The notes under the pieces: generated by a model
The model's database searches: none
What the model saw: the letters and a program-made list of their open reading frames with translations, nothing else
What the model was told of the DNA's origin: nothing
Source of the DNA: an actinobacterium LLX17
GTDB lineage: Bacteria; Actinomycetota; Actinomycetes; Propionibacteriales; Nocardioidaceae
Length of the DNA: 64,000 nucleotides
Direction: 5' to 3'
Assembly: GCA_000471045.1 (NCBI GenBank)
Contig: KI301992.1
Coordinates: forward strand, 1-64,000
Shown here: positions 1 through 7,944 of the stretch, piece by piece
Numbering within the stretch: position 1 is the first letter of the stretch
How the letters are laid out: the number at the start of each line of letters is the position of its first letter
Made by a program: the position numbers and the translations under genes

Positions 1-797
1 TCAGCCACGCCCTCGTAGTGGTTGATGCCGCCGAGCCGCACCCCGAGCGCGCCCGCGAAGGACGCCTCGACCGGACCCGCATTCGGGCTGGGGTGGCCCG
101 GTGCGTCGCGGCGCCAGGCGCGCAGCGCGTCGGCCGGACGCCCACCGACCGTGGGTGCGAGGGCAGCGGCCAGCACGGCGGAGAGCCTGGCCGGCACGAC
201 GTTCGTCAGGTCGTCGAGCCGCGCCGAGGCCCACCCGAATCGCGCGTAGCGCGGCGAGCGGTGGCCGACCATCGCGTCGAGCGTGTTGACCGCGCGGTAG
301 CCGACCAGCCCCGGGACGCCGGCGACCGCCCCCCACCACAGGGGAGCCACCACGGCGTCGGAGGTGTTCTCGGCCACCGACTCCACGACCGCGCGGGCCA
401 GGTCGTCGGCGCCGAGCGAGCTGGGATCGCGACCCACCAGGCTGCGCACCCGGTGTCGCGCCCGCGGCAGGTCATCGGCCTCCACAGCCGCCCCCACCGC
501 CGCGGCCTCGCGACCGAGCGAACGACCCCCGAGCACGGCCCACGTGGCCAGCGCCGTCCACACGGTGTGCACCAGCGGCCGTCCGGCGGTGCGTCGTTCG
601 ACGATCGCCCCACCGGCGGTCACCGTGCCGACCACGGCTGCGGTGAACAGCGCACCGCGGCGTCGGTCGTCGGCGTACATCGTCCGCTCGAGCGCACCGG
701 CGGTCCGTCCCAACCCGGCGACGGGGTGGAAGCGGGCCGGGTCGCCCCACACCCGGTCGGCTGCGAAGCCGAGCGCCAGGCCGAGCGCCCGGCTCAC
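1..797 (-). CDS. cobD: Cobalamin biosynthesis protein CobD/CbiB, 3' end outside window
   Basis: Adenosylcobinamide-phosphate synthase, a membrane enzyme that attaches the aminopropanol arm to adenosylcobyric acid. The frame opens at GTG 797, overlapping the cobS stop as GTGA. It begins with the typical CbiB N-terminus GFAADRVWGDPARFHPVAG. Near the window edge it carries the family motif GHPSPNAGPVEASFAGALG followed by GGINHYEGVA. About 265 codons are visible and no stop is met before base 1, so some 40 C-terminal residues are missing from the window, not from the gene. It is the last visible gene of the riboswitch-led cbtB-cbtA-cobT-cobS-cobD operon. Hydrophobic stretches fit a polytopic membrane protein. 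Identity is based on motifs and neighbours. Confidence 0.93.
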   Translation of the reverse strand, partial: MSRALGLALGFAADRVWGDPARFHPVAGLGRTAGALERTMYADDRRRGALFTAAVVGTVTAGGAIVERRTAGRPLVHTVWTALATWAVLGGRSLGREAAAVGAAVEADDLPRARHRVRSLVGRDPSSLGADDLARAVVESVAENTSDAVVAPLWWGAVAGVPGLVGYRAVNTLDAMVGHRSPRYARFGWASARLDDLTNVVPARLSAVLAAALAPTVGGRPADALRAWRRDAPGHPSPNAGPVEASFAGALGVRLGGINHYEGVA

Positions 798-1570
798 GGC
801 ACGCTCGCCGCGACGAGTCCGGCGGCCAGTGCGACCTCGATCGCCGCACCGAAGCAGTCTCCGGTGACGCCCCCGTGCCGTCGCCAGCACCGCTCGAAAA
901 CGGCAAGCGTCGCGAGAGCGAGGGCGCCGGCGAGCACGAGACCACGCCACCACGGCAGGTCGCCGGCGAGCGCCAACCCGACAGATGCCGCCACCACGAG
1001 CACCCAGACCGCCCCGGTCGCGAGGCGCGAGACCGTGCCCGCGAACGAGACCGCGAGCCCGGACGTCCGAGCCGCCGGCACCCCTGCCGCGCAGCACAGG
1101 GCCAGCGCGGCCCGCGACAGGCAGACCACGGCGCCGACGACGAGCGGTGCGGCATCGCTGCCAGCCAGCGAGGCGATCGCCGCAGCCTGCAGGCCCAGCA
1201 CGACGACCAACGTGGCCGCGCCGGCCGGCCCCGCGGTCCCACCCTTCATGACGTCCAGCGAGCGGTCGCGGTCGTGCGACGCCGTGAGGCTGTCGGCCAC
1301 GTCCGAGAGGCCGTCGAGATGCAGACCACGACTGCCGAGACCGATGACTCCCACGGTGAGCAGCCCGACCACCAGCGGCGGTGCGTCCGTCAGGTCACCG
1401 AGCCACACGACCAGGGCCGCGAGCACCCCGATCGGCACCACGGCCAGCGGCCCGAGCGCCATGGCCCAGCCCGCGCTCCGCCGGTCGACGCGGGCGGGGG
1501 ACGGCCACCGCACCACGGTCAGCGTGCCCGCGGCGAGGAGCCACCCTTGCCACGCCGACGAGGCGCGCAT
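794..1570 (-). CDS. cobS: Adenosylcobinamide-GDP ribazoletransferase CobS
   Basis: Cobalamin synthase: condenses adenosylcobinamide-GDP with alpha-ribazole (or its phosphate) at the membrane to give adenosylcobalamin. The 258-residue product is close to family length and is mostly hydrophobic helices. The acidic active-site signature appears as LHLDGLSDVADSL near residue 83, followed by RSLDVMKGGTAGPAGA, matching the DGLADTADG and MKD-type motifs of the family. The ATG at 1570 shares one base with the cobT stop (TGATG) and its own stop overlaps the cobD start, so cobT-cobS-cobD are translationally coupled. Confidence 0.96.
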   Translation of the reverse strand: MRASSAWQGWLLAAGTLTVVRWPSPARVDRRSAGWAMALGPLAVVPIGVLAALVVWLGDLTDAPPLVVGLLTVGVIGLGSRGLHLDGLSDVADSLTASHDRDRSLDVMKGGTAGPAGAATLVVVLGLQAAAIASLAGSDAAPLVVGAVVCLSRAALALCCAAGVPAARTSGLAVSFAGTVSRLATGAVWVLVVAASVGLALAGDLPWWRGLVLAGALALATLAVFERCWRRHGGVTGDCFGAAIEVALAAGLVAASVP

Positions 1571-2616
1571 CAGGGCAGCAGGTCGGCCAGCAGCGCGACG
1601 TCCGACAGCAGGAGTCCGGCCGACCGCACGAGTGGAACGGCCGCGACGGCACCGCTGCCCTCGCCCAGGCGCATGCCGAGGTCGAGCACAGGGTCGAGGC
1701 CCAGCTTGTCGAGCGCCAGCGACTGGGCGGGCTCGGTGGACCGGTGGCCCGCGGCGAACCAGGCGGCGGCACCCGGCGCGAGCCGGTCGGCGAGCAGCGC
1801 GGCAGCCACGCTGATCACGCCGTCGAGCAGCACCGGCACGCCCGAGCGGGCGGCGGTGGCCAGGAACGCAGCCGAGGCGGCGAGATCGGCGCTGCCCAGC
1901 GCCTGCAGCGTCTGCACCGGGTCGTCGACGCGGTCGCCGGCCCGGTCGAGGGCCTGCTGGACGAGGGCGATCTTGTGCGCGAGCGCGGTGTCGTCGACGC
2001 CCGTGCCGCGACCGGTGACCTCGGTGGCGGGCAGTCCGAGCGACGCGGCGATGAGCGCGGCGGCAGGGGTCGTGTTGCCGATGCCCATGTCGCCGCCGAT
2101 CAGCAGCTGCGCACCGGCGGCGATCTCATCCTCGGCGATCCGCGCCCCGGCCGTCAGGGAACGCTGCAGCTCGTCGGCGGTCAACGCGTCCTCGAGGTGG
2201 ATCGCGCCCGAGCCGTGACGAACCTTGAAGGCCTTGACGGCGGGGTCGACGTCGGCGAGGTCCTCCTCGACGCCGAGGTCGAGCACCCGCAGCGACACGC
2301 CGTGCTGGGCGGCGAGCACCGAGACGCCGGCGCGGCCGGACAGGAAGGTCCGCACCATCGCGCCGGTGATGGCCTTGGGGTACGCCGAGACGCCGTGGTC
2401 GGCCACGCCGTGGTCGCCGGCGAAGACGACCGCACGCACGTGCTCGATCGGGGCGGGCGGCACGGCTCCCTGGGTGGCGGCGACCCAGATGGCCAGCTCG
2501 CCGAGCCGGCCGAGCGCGCCGGCGGGGGTGGCGAGCCCTTCCAGGCGGTCGCGGGCGGCGGCGACGAGCGCGGGGTCGGGCGCGACGACGGGCGTGCCCC
2601 AGTCGAGATTTGTCAT
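1570..2616 (-). CDS. cobT: Nicotinate-nucleotide-dimethylbenzimidazole phosphoribosyltransferase CobT
   Basis: Makes alpha-ribazole phosphate, the lower-ligand nucleotide, from dimethylbenzimidazole and nicotinate mononucleotide. The 348-residue product has normal family length. Visible motifs are AGDHGVADHGVSAYP around residue 70, GDMGIGNTTPAAAL mid-protein, and GMRLGEGSGA near the C-terminus, which holds the conserved catalytic glutamate. The ATG at 2616 overlaps the cbtA stop by one base (TGATG). No DMB synthase (BluB) gene is seen in the window, so the source of DMB is unknown here. Confidence 0.97.
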   Translation of the reverse strand: MTNLDWGTPVVAPDPALVAAARDRLEGLATPAGALGRLGELAIWVAATQGAVPPAPIEHVRAVVFAGDHGVADHGVSAYPKAITGAMVRTFLSGRAGVSVLAAQHGVSLRVLDLGVEEDLADVDPAVKAFKVRHGSGAIHLEDALTADELQRSLTAGARIAEDEIAAGAQLLIGGDMGIGNTTPAAALIAASLGLPATEVTGRGTGVDDTALAHKIALVQQALDRAGDRVDDPVQTLQALGSADLAASAAFLATAARSGVPVLLDGVISVAAALLADRLAPGAAAWFAAGHRSTEPAQSLALDKLGLDPVLDLGMRLGEGSGAVAAVPLVRSAGLLLSDVALLADLLP

Positions 2617-3413
2617 CAGAGGGCCTGCGCCTTCTCGAGCCGCACGGCCTCAGCCGCACGCGCGGTCCACGCCCGGTGCACCAGGCCGGTCAGCACGACG
2701 CCGATCGTCAGCCACAGGGCCGACTGCGTCAGCAGCGAGCCGACCCGGAAGTCCACCAGTGTGTTGGCCGGGAAGCTGTCGGGCACCTCGTCGATCGGCG
2801 CCATCAGGACCGTGGCCAGACCGACGAGGCCCAGGTAGAAGGCGCCACCGGTGACGCTCGCGGTCCAGGCCGACCTGTCCTCCAGCACGCGCCGCGCGAT
2901 GATCAGCGCGCCGATCACGGCGAGCACCGAGATGGCGAGGAAGCCGAAGTACAGCGCCGTGCGCTCGCCGATCGTGTCGCCACTGCCGACGGCCGGCGGG
3001 TTCGGCGGGTACTTGAGCCACGGCACGAGCACGGCCGACAGGAAGCCGAGCCCCACGACGAGGCCGGTCGTGGCGACCGGCGAGAGACGGCCGAACCGCC
3101 CGGCCGCGAAGGCGGCACCGATGCCGGCGACACCGCCGAGCACGACGCCGAACAGGACGGTGGCAGTCGCCAGACCGGGTCCGGCCTGCTGGCCGCGGCT
3201 GATGCCGCCTTCCTCGTCGCCGTGCGAGTGGCCCTCGGTCGAGGTGCCCTCCTCGGCGTGCTCGGCCGCGTGCGCGGCGGCCGCGGACGACTCCTCCTCG
3301 GCGATGGCGTCGTTGATGGCGGGCTCGCCGACGCCCAGGGCGACGACGAAGGCGACCAGGCCGCCGAGGAGGCCGGCGATCAGGCCGTGGATCAGGAAGC
3401 TGCGGGGATTCAT
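2616..3413 (-). CDS. cbtA: CbtA family cobalt transporter subunit
   Basis: Predicted membrane component of the CbtAB cobalt uptake system, which is typically found under B12 riboswitches. ATG 3413 was chosen because GGAG lies 5 bases upstream and the protein then starts MNPRSFLIHGLIAGLLGG, a first membrane segment; longer in-frame starts lack homology-like sequence. The 265 residues contain about five hydrophobic segments. An acidic, histidine-containing stretch (EEGTSTEGHSHGDEEGG, about residues 52-68) between the first two segments could bind metal. It lies downstream of cbtB and is coupled to cobT. Transport of cobalt is family knowledge, not shown by the sequence. Confidence 0.9.
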   Translation of the reverse strand: MNPRSFLIHGLIAGLLGGLVAFVVALGVGEPAINDAIAEEESSAAAAHAAEHAEEGTSTEGHSHGDEEGGISRGQQAGPGLATATVLFGVVLGGVAGIGAAFAAGRFGRLSPVATTGLVVGLGFLSAVLVPWLKYPPNPPAVGSGDTIGERTALYFGFLAISVLAVIGALIIARRVLEDRSAWTASVTGGAFYLGLVGLATVLMAPIDEVPDSFPANTLVDFRVGSLLTQSALWLTIGVVLTGLVHRAWTARAAEAVRLEKAQAL

Positions 3414-3527
3414 GGGTCTCCGTCCGGGAGGGGTCGCGCAGACACGCGAGGATCGGCCGACCGCGAGGGATCGGCGAGGACGGCGGACCGGCGGCACTCA
3501 TGCCGCGGTCAGGCCGACGTGTGCAGG

Positions 3528-3544
3528 ACCGGCGCTCGGCCGGT
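3528..3544 (-). terminator. Hairpin between cbtB and cbtA
   Basis: Perfect inverted repeat ACCGGC-GCTCG-GCCGGT in the 162-base gap between cbtB and cbtA. There is no T-run, so it could be an attenuator, a processing site or chance GC-rich structure. Confidence 0.35.
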
Positions 3545-3575
3545 GACGGGGCGCTGACTCAGTCGCAGCGCTGGA

Positions 3576-3791
3576 TCAGTGGCAGGGGAAGCCGAGCAGG
3601 TGGCGTCCGTCGTGGACCCACTCGTGCACGCCCGTGCCGGACAGGAGCGTCGTGGCGCCCTGCTCGGAGCCGACGAAGTACAGGGTGACGACGGCCAGCA
3701 GCGCGCTGAACAGGGCCCAGGGGGCGAGCTGGCGGACGGGGATCGCGACCGGGGCGATCTCCGGCGTGGCGACGGCAGTGGTGTGGCTCAT
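3576..3791 (-). CDS. cbtB: CbtB domain-containing protein
   Basis: Small partner of CbtA in the predicted cobalt transporter. The 71-residue product starting at ATG 3791 (AAGGAG 5 bases upstream) has one membrane span (APWALFSALLAVVTLYFVG, about residues 20-38). Its C-terminal histidine motif, HEWVHDGRHLLGFPCH, is characteristic of CbtB and presumably coordinates cobalt. It is the first gene after the riboswitch at 3830-3940. A longer frame starting at 3902 runs through the riboswitch and is not credible. Confidence 0.92.
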   Translation of the reverse strand: MSHTTAVATPEIAPVAIPVRQLAPWALFSALLAVVTLYFVGSEQGATTLLSGTGVHEWVHDGRHLLGFPCH

Positions 3792-3829
3792 GACTCTCCT
3801 TGGGATGCGTGCGTCCCGTTGATGGATGT

Positions 3830-3940
3830 TCGCCGTGACCTCGGGTCTGACTCCACCCGCCGGAGCGGATGTCACAGTAGCGCGACTGTGCCGGACTCTC
3901 ACCGGACTTCCGAAGGCCTCGGACTGCGCTCATCGTAGGG
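3830..3940 (-). promoter_or_regulatory. Cobalamin riboswitch upstream of cbtB
   Basis: On the minus strand the core GTCCGGTGAGAGTCCGGCAC, an ACTGTGAC element and the B12 box GAGTCAGACCCGAGGTCACG follow in the order expected for a cobalamin aptamer. The box ends about 40 bases before the cbtB start. B12 is expected to repress cbtBA-cobTSD. This copy is more compact than the one at 18978-19140. Confidence 0.92.
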
Positions 3941-3966
3941 CACGCGGTCCGCGCGTGGAACGGGTC

Positions 3967-4404
3967 TCAGGAACCGGGCCGGCCGACGACCTGGACCTCG
4001 CCGTTCTCGGGGATCCGCGGGACCCCGCCGGTGGCCCGCGCGACCGCCAAACCGATCAGGTCACCGTGGCTCACCACCAGGGGAACGGCGTCGTCCGGCA
4101 GCTCGGCCAGCACCTCGCGCGTGCGGGTCTCCACGTCGTCGATCGACTCCTGCAGGCCCTGCTCGACCAGCCGCGGCTCCAGCTCCACCTCGAGGCCGAG
4201 CCGCTCGGCGACGATGGTCGCGGTCTGCCGGGCGCGGACGGCGGGCGACGACAGCACGGTGGTGATGCCGAGCCCGGCCAGCTCATCGGCGGCGGCGCGG
4301 GCCTGCTGGCGACCGAGGTCGGTGAGGGGAGGGTGCGCGGTGTGGCCCTGCATCCGGCCGGTCGCGTTCCACGTGGACTGGCCGTGCCGCAGCCAGACGA
4401 TCAC
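3967..4404 (-). CDS. Histidine phosphatase family protein, probable alpha-ribazole phosphatase
   Basis: Phosphoglycerate-mutase-like phosphatase of 145 residues. It has the catalytic LRHGQSTWN motif at residues 5-13, SSPAVRARQTA around residue 52 and VSHGD near residue 113, so the RHG, the arginine and the second histidine are all present. The start is GTG 4404, overlapping the SUMT stop as GTGA. Position at the end of a cobalamin operon suggests it dephosphorylates alpha-ribazole phosphate or adenosylcobalamin phosphate (CobC/CobZ role). The family has many substrates, so that assignment is inference from context. Confidence 0.8.
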   Translation of the reverse strand: MIVWLRHGQSTWNATGRMQGHTAHPPLTDLGRQQARAAADELAGLGITTVLSSPAVRARQTATIVAERLGLEVELEPRLVEQGLQESIDDVETRTREVLAELPDDAVPLVVSHGDLIGLAVARATGGVPRIPENGEVQVVGRPGS

Positions 4405-5408
4405 GCCTCGACCTCGACGCCGCGCGCGGCGACCGCGCCGATGACCGCCACGGCTGGGGCGCCGATGCCTGCGGCAGTGGCCACCGCGTCGATCGTGCGG
4501 ACGGTTCCGCGCACGACCTCCTGGCTGGGGCGAGCGGCGTCGGCCACGACCGCGGCGGGCGTGTGCGGGTCGAGCCCGCCGGTGATGAGCGCCTCGGCGA
4601 TCGCCGGCAGCGTGCGCACCCCCATCAGCACCACGATCGTCGTGCCGGACCGGGCGAGGGCGGACCAGTCGATCGTCGACTCGGGATGCCCCGGGGGCAC
4701 GTGGCCGGAGACGACGGTGAAGCCCTGGCTGACGCCGCGGTGCGTGACGGGGATGCCGGCCAGCGCTGGACCTGAGATGGCCGAGCTGACGCCGGGCACG
4801 ACCGAGACGGGCACGCCGGCCTCGCGGCAGGCATCGACCTCCTCGCCGCCGCGGCCGAAGACGTAGGAGTCGCCACCCTTCAGGCGGACGACGCGGCGAC
4901 CCGCGCGGGCGTGCTCGACGAGCACCCGGTTGATCTCCTCCTGCGGCGTCGAGCGGCCGTGCGGGATCTTGCCGACGTCGATCACCTCGACCTCGGGGCG
5001 CAGGGCGGTGAGTGCGGCCAGCGGTGCGAGCCGGTCGGTGACGATGACGTCGGCGGCGAGCAGCGCGGCATGCCCGGCGATCGTGAGCAGGCCGGGATCG
5101 GACGGTCCGCCGCCCACGAGCGTCACGTGTCCCTCGCCGCTCGATGCCGGGGGACAGTCGGCCAAGGCCTCGGGACGGTTCACCACGACGTCGGCGGCGT
5201 GCACGTCGTCGAGCGTCAGGTCGCGCGCGTGCCAGGTGACCAGGCCGCGCAGGCTCCAGTCCTCGATCGTCGCGCAGACCTCGGCGGCCACGACGGTGAC
5301 GTCGGCGCCGCCGGCGAGCAGTGCGTCGACGTGGGCGGCGGTGCGGGCGTCACCCGACGTGACGAGGATGCGGCGGCCCGTGGAGGTCGCGGGGAGCACG
5401 CTGGTCAT
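4401..5408 (-). CDS. cobA: Uroporphyrinogen-III C-methyltransferase with vestigial N-terminal Met8-like domain
   Basis: SUMT, which methylates uroporphyrinogen III at C2 and C7 to precorrin-2, the committed step. The catalytic domain starts at about residue 92 (HVTLVGGGPSDPGLLT) and contains VVRLKGGDSYVFGRGGEE and PGVSSAISGPALAGIPVTHR, all typical. The preceding ~90 residues (RRILVTSGDARTAAHVDALL, then ADVTVVAAEV) look like a shortened dehydrogenase/ferrochelatase domain of the CysG type. It is too short for a full Met8 domain and I see no catalytic aspartate, so siroheme synthesis is unlikely. Start ATG 5408 has GAGGGGG upstream; it lies 10 bases after the cobB-cobC stop. Confidence 0.93.
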   Translation of the reverse strand: MTSVLPATSTGRRILVTSGDARTAAHVDALLAGGADVTVVAAEVCATIEDWSLRGLVTWHARDLTLDDVHAADVVVNRPEALADCPPASSGEGHVTLVGGGPSDPGLLTIAGHAALLAADVIVTDRLAPLAALTALRPEVEVIDVGKIPHGRSTPQEEINRVLVEHARAGRRVVRLKGGDSYVFGRGGEEVDACREAGVPVSVVPGVSSAISGPALAGIPVTHRGVSQGFTVVSGHVPPGHPESTIDWSALARSGTTIVVLMGVRTLPAIAEALITGGLDPHTPAAVVADAARPSQEVVRGTVRTIDAVATAAGIGAPAVAVIGAVAARGVEVEA

Positions 5409-5418
5409 GAGAGCCCCC

Positions 5419-7944
5419 TCATGACAACACCGTCCGCCAGGCCGCGAGCAGCGACCGCGTGGTGACAGGGCGCCGCACGGCGATGCGGACCCAGGTGTCG
5501 TCGAGTCCCGGGAAGGTGTCGGCGCGGCGCACAGCGAACCCGGCAGCCCGCAGCCGTGCGTGGGCCCCGGCGCCGGCCTGCGCGAGCACGAACGGACCGG
5601 TGGGGGCAGCGACGACGGGCACGCCCAGCTCGGCCAGTCCGTCGACCAGGACGGCGCGCTGTTGCGTGACCAGTCGGGCGCGCCGCTCGGCCTCGGCGGA
5701 GGCCTCGTCGCCGGCGGTGGCCAGCACGGCGGCGAGAGCGGGACCCGACACCGACCACGGCGGCTGCTGGCGGCGCAGGTCGGCGACGACCTCGCCGTCG
5801 CCGACCACGTAGCCGGCGCGGATGCCCGGGATGGCCCACAGCTTCGTGAGGCTGCGCAGCACCACCAGGCCCGGCATCGGCGTGGACGTGAGGCTGGCGC
5901 GCTCGCCCGGCACGGCGTCCATGAACGCCTCGTCGACCACCACGACGCGGCCCGGTCGCAGCAGCCGGCGCAGGGCCGTCGTGGGGTGCAGGACCGACGT
6001 GGGGTTGGTGGGGTTGCCGATGACCACGAGGTCGGCCGCCTCGGGCACGAGGTCGGGGTCGAGGCGGAAGCCGTCCTCCGCGCGGGTCTGCACGCGGTGC
6101 ACGGCGTGGCCGGCGGTGGTCAGCGCGACCTCGGGCTCGGTGAACTGTGGGTGCACGACCACTGGATGGCTCCAGGCGCGGGCGCGGGCCAGCAGGGTGA
6201 AGGCCTCGGCGGCGCCGGAGGTCACCAGCACCTCGGCGGGGGAACGACCGTGCCGGCGGGCCACGGCCTTCTGCGCGACGCGGGCGTCGGGGTAGGCGGT
6301 CGATCCGGTGAGTCCGTCGTGCAGGGCGCGGGTCAACCACTCGGGGTGCGGCTCGTCGGACACGTTGACCGCGAGGTCGACCAGCCCCTCCGACAGCTCG
6401 GCGTCCCCGTGCCACGTCAGGTCGACCGGCTCGACCGGCTCGGGTCCCCGCTGACTGTCACGTTTCGGCTGCGAAATCGCCGATTCTGCGACCGAAACGT
6501 GCCAGTCAACGGGGGCGGCGGGGGTGGCGGCCGCGGCGGCGTCGGCGAGACGTTGCGCGAGGACGGGGGCGCCGGCCCAGTGGGTGTGCAGGTACGACGC
6601 GTGCAGGGTCGGTCCGGCGAAGCCGATCGCGTCGCCGCGGTCGAGCCACGCCGGCACCTGGCCGTGCACGGGCTGCACCGTCGTGCGGTGGAACTCGTGC
6701 GCCGTCACGCGCTCACCCGCGCGGGTCAGCAGGGTGTCGTGTCCTGCGATGCCCGTGCGGTACGCCAGCGTCAGCCGGGGCGTCATGACGGCGGTGGCGT
6801 CGATCGCACCGATCATCGGCACGTCATCGACGCTCTGGCACAGGTACAGCAGGCCGGCGCACTCGGCGACGGTCGGGATGCCGTCGGCCACCGCGGCGCG
6901 CAGCTGCTCACGCAGCGCGTTGTTGCCGGTGAGGCCCGCGGCGTGCACCTCGGGGAAGCCGCCGCCGAGGTAGATGGCCTGCGTGCCGGCGGGCAGCTCG
7001 GTGTCGGTCAACGGGTCGAACACCTCGACCCGGCAGCCGGCGGCCGCGAGCAGCTCGGTGGTCTCGGCATACGTGAACGTGAAGGCGCGACCGCCCGCGA
7101 CGGCCACGACGGGCTCGCCGGCCACGGGCGTCACGTGGTCGCGGGGGTCCCACGGCGTGGCCGTGAGGTCGGGCGCCGAGCGGGCCAGCTCGAGCACCGT
7201 GTCGAGGTCGATGCGCTCGGCCACCTGCGCGGCGAGCCGGTCGAGCGCGCGGGCGGCCTCCTCACGCTCCTGCGCGGGGACGAGACCGAGGTGGCGCGAC
7301 GGCGCGACGATGCCGTCGTCGCGCGACAGCACGCCCAGCACGGGGATGCCCAGCGGTTCGATCGAGCGACGGACCTCGTCGGCGTGCCGCTGCGAGCCGG
7401 CCTTGTTGAGGATGACGCCGGCCACCCGCACCGCGGGGTCGAACGCGGCGATGCCGTGCACCAGCGCGCCGATCGTGCGGGAGGCGTGCGAGATGTCGAC
7501 GACGAGGATCACCGGGGTGCGGGTGACGGCGGCGACGTGGGCGGTGGAGGCGAACCCCTCGCCACCGATCTGCCCGTCGTACAGCCCCATGACCCCCTCG
7601 ATGACCGCCAGGTCCGCGGCCCCGGTGGGGGTGCCGGGCCGTGGGGGGCGAACAGGTCCAGCTCCGTGCAGCAGCAGGGGCTCGAGGAGGTGCTCGCCGA
7701 CCAGGTGGGGGTCGAGGTTGCGGCCGGGGCGTCCGGTGGCGAGTGCGTGGTAGCCGGGGTCGATGTAGTCGGGGCCGACCTTGTGGCCGCTGACGACGTG
7801 ACCGGACCGCGCGAGGGCAGCCATCAGCCCGGTCGCGACGGTCGTCTTCCCGTGCCCCGAAGCGGGCGCCGCAACGACGAACCGAGGCAGGGCTGACCCG
7901 GCAGGGGTGCCGGGCCCTGGGCGGCGATCAGACTCAGTCACCAT
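5419..7944 (-). CDS. cobB-cobC: Fused cobyrinate a,c-diamide synthase (CobB) and threonine-phosphate decarboxylase-like aminotransferase (CobC)
   Basis: Two enzymes in one 841-residue frame. Residues ~20-470 are CobB: P-loop ASGHGKTT (28-35), KVGPDYIDPGYH, EGVMGLYDG, then a glutaminase domain with GGGFPEVHAAGLTGN, the nucleophile in PTVAECAGLLYLC, and HEFHRT. Residues ~505-841 are a PLP enzyme of the CobC/CobD-decarboxylase type: NPTNPTSV, VVVDEAFMD and the PLP-lysine motif SLTKLWAIPGIRAGY. CobB amidates cobyrinate; the CobC half should supply the aminopropanol linker precursor. The linker (about 477-500) is encoded by a palindromic repeat, and residues 7-16 and 99-108 come from a 35-base repeat. 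The start is ATG 7944 or GTG 7941; both overlap the cobO stop. Confidence 0.93.
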   Translation of the reverse strand: MVTESDRRPGPGTPAGSALPRFVVAAPASGHGKTTVATGLMAALARSGHVVSGHKVGPDYIDPGYHALATGRPGRNLDPHLVGEHLLEPLLLHGAGPVRPPRPGTPTGAADLAVIEGVMGLYDGQIGGEGFASTAHVAAVTRTPVILVVDISHASRTIGALVHGIAAFDPAVRVAGVILNKAGSQRHADEVRRSIEPLGIPVLGVLSRDDGIVAPSRHLGLVPAQEREEAARALDRLAAQVAERIDLDTVLELARSAPDLTATPWDPRDHVTPVAGEPVVAVAGGRAFTFTYAETTELLAAAGCRVEVFDPLTDTELPAGTQAIYLGGGFPEVHAAGLTGNNALREQLRAAVADGIPTVAECAGLLYLCQSVDDVPMIGAIDATAVMTPRLTLAYRTGIAGHDTLLTRAGERVTAHEFHRTTVQPVHGQVPAWLDRGDAIGFAGPTLHASYLHTHWAGAPVLAQRLADAAAAATPAAPVDWHVSVAESAISQPKRDSQRGPEPVEPVDLTWHGDAELSEGLVDLAVNVSDEPHPEWLTRALHDGLTGSTAYPDARVAQKAVARRHGRSPAEVLVTSGAAEAFTLLARARAWSHPVVVHPQFTEPEVALTTAGHAVHRVQTRAEDGFRLDPDLVPEAADLVVIGNPTNPTSVLHPTTALRRLLRPGRVVVVDEAFMDAVPGERASLTSTPMPGLVVLRSLTKLWAIPGIRAGYVVGDGEVVADLRRQQPPWSVSGPALAAVLATAGDEASAEAERRARLVTQQRAVLVDGLAELGVPVVAAPTGPFVLAQAGAGAHARLRAAGFAVRRADTFPGLDDTWVRIAVRRPVTTRSLLAAWRTVLS
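6446..6514. repeat. Long-armed palindrome, type 1 (copy A), in the CobB-CobC linker
   Basis: Two 34-base arms around a single central base; 28 of 34 positions pair. The left arm starts CCCCGCTGACTGTCACGTTT and the right arm is its near complement. The outer arm sequence is shared with copy B at 12819-12881 (CGCTGAGTGTCACGTTT). It is fully translated within the cobB-cobC frame as the interdomain linker. Confidence 0.85.
7621..7655 (+). repeat. 35-base dispersed repeat, copy 1, inside cobB
   Basis: Core CCCGGTGGGGGTGCCGGG followed by CCGTGGGGGGCGAAC. The first 18 bases form a CCCGG...CCGGG stem. It lies antisense to the gene and is read in frame as PPRPGTPTG (within residues 99-108). The other copies are at 7897, 9146, 19888 and 27685. 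Confidence 0.85.
7897..7931 (+). repeat. 35-base dispersed repeat, copy 2, at the CobB N-terminus
   Basis: CCCGGCAGGGGTGCCGGG then CCCTGGGCGGCGATCAG. Antisense to cobB and read in frame as RRPGPGTPAG, residues 7-16, directly before the P-loop strand. Confidence 0.85.
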
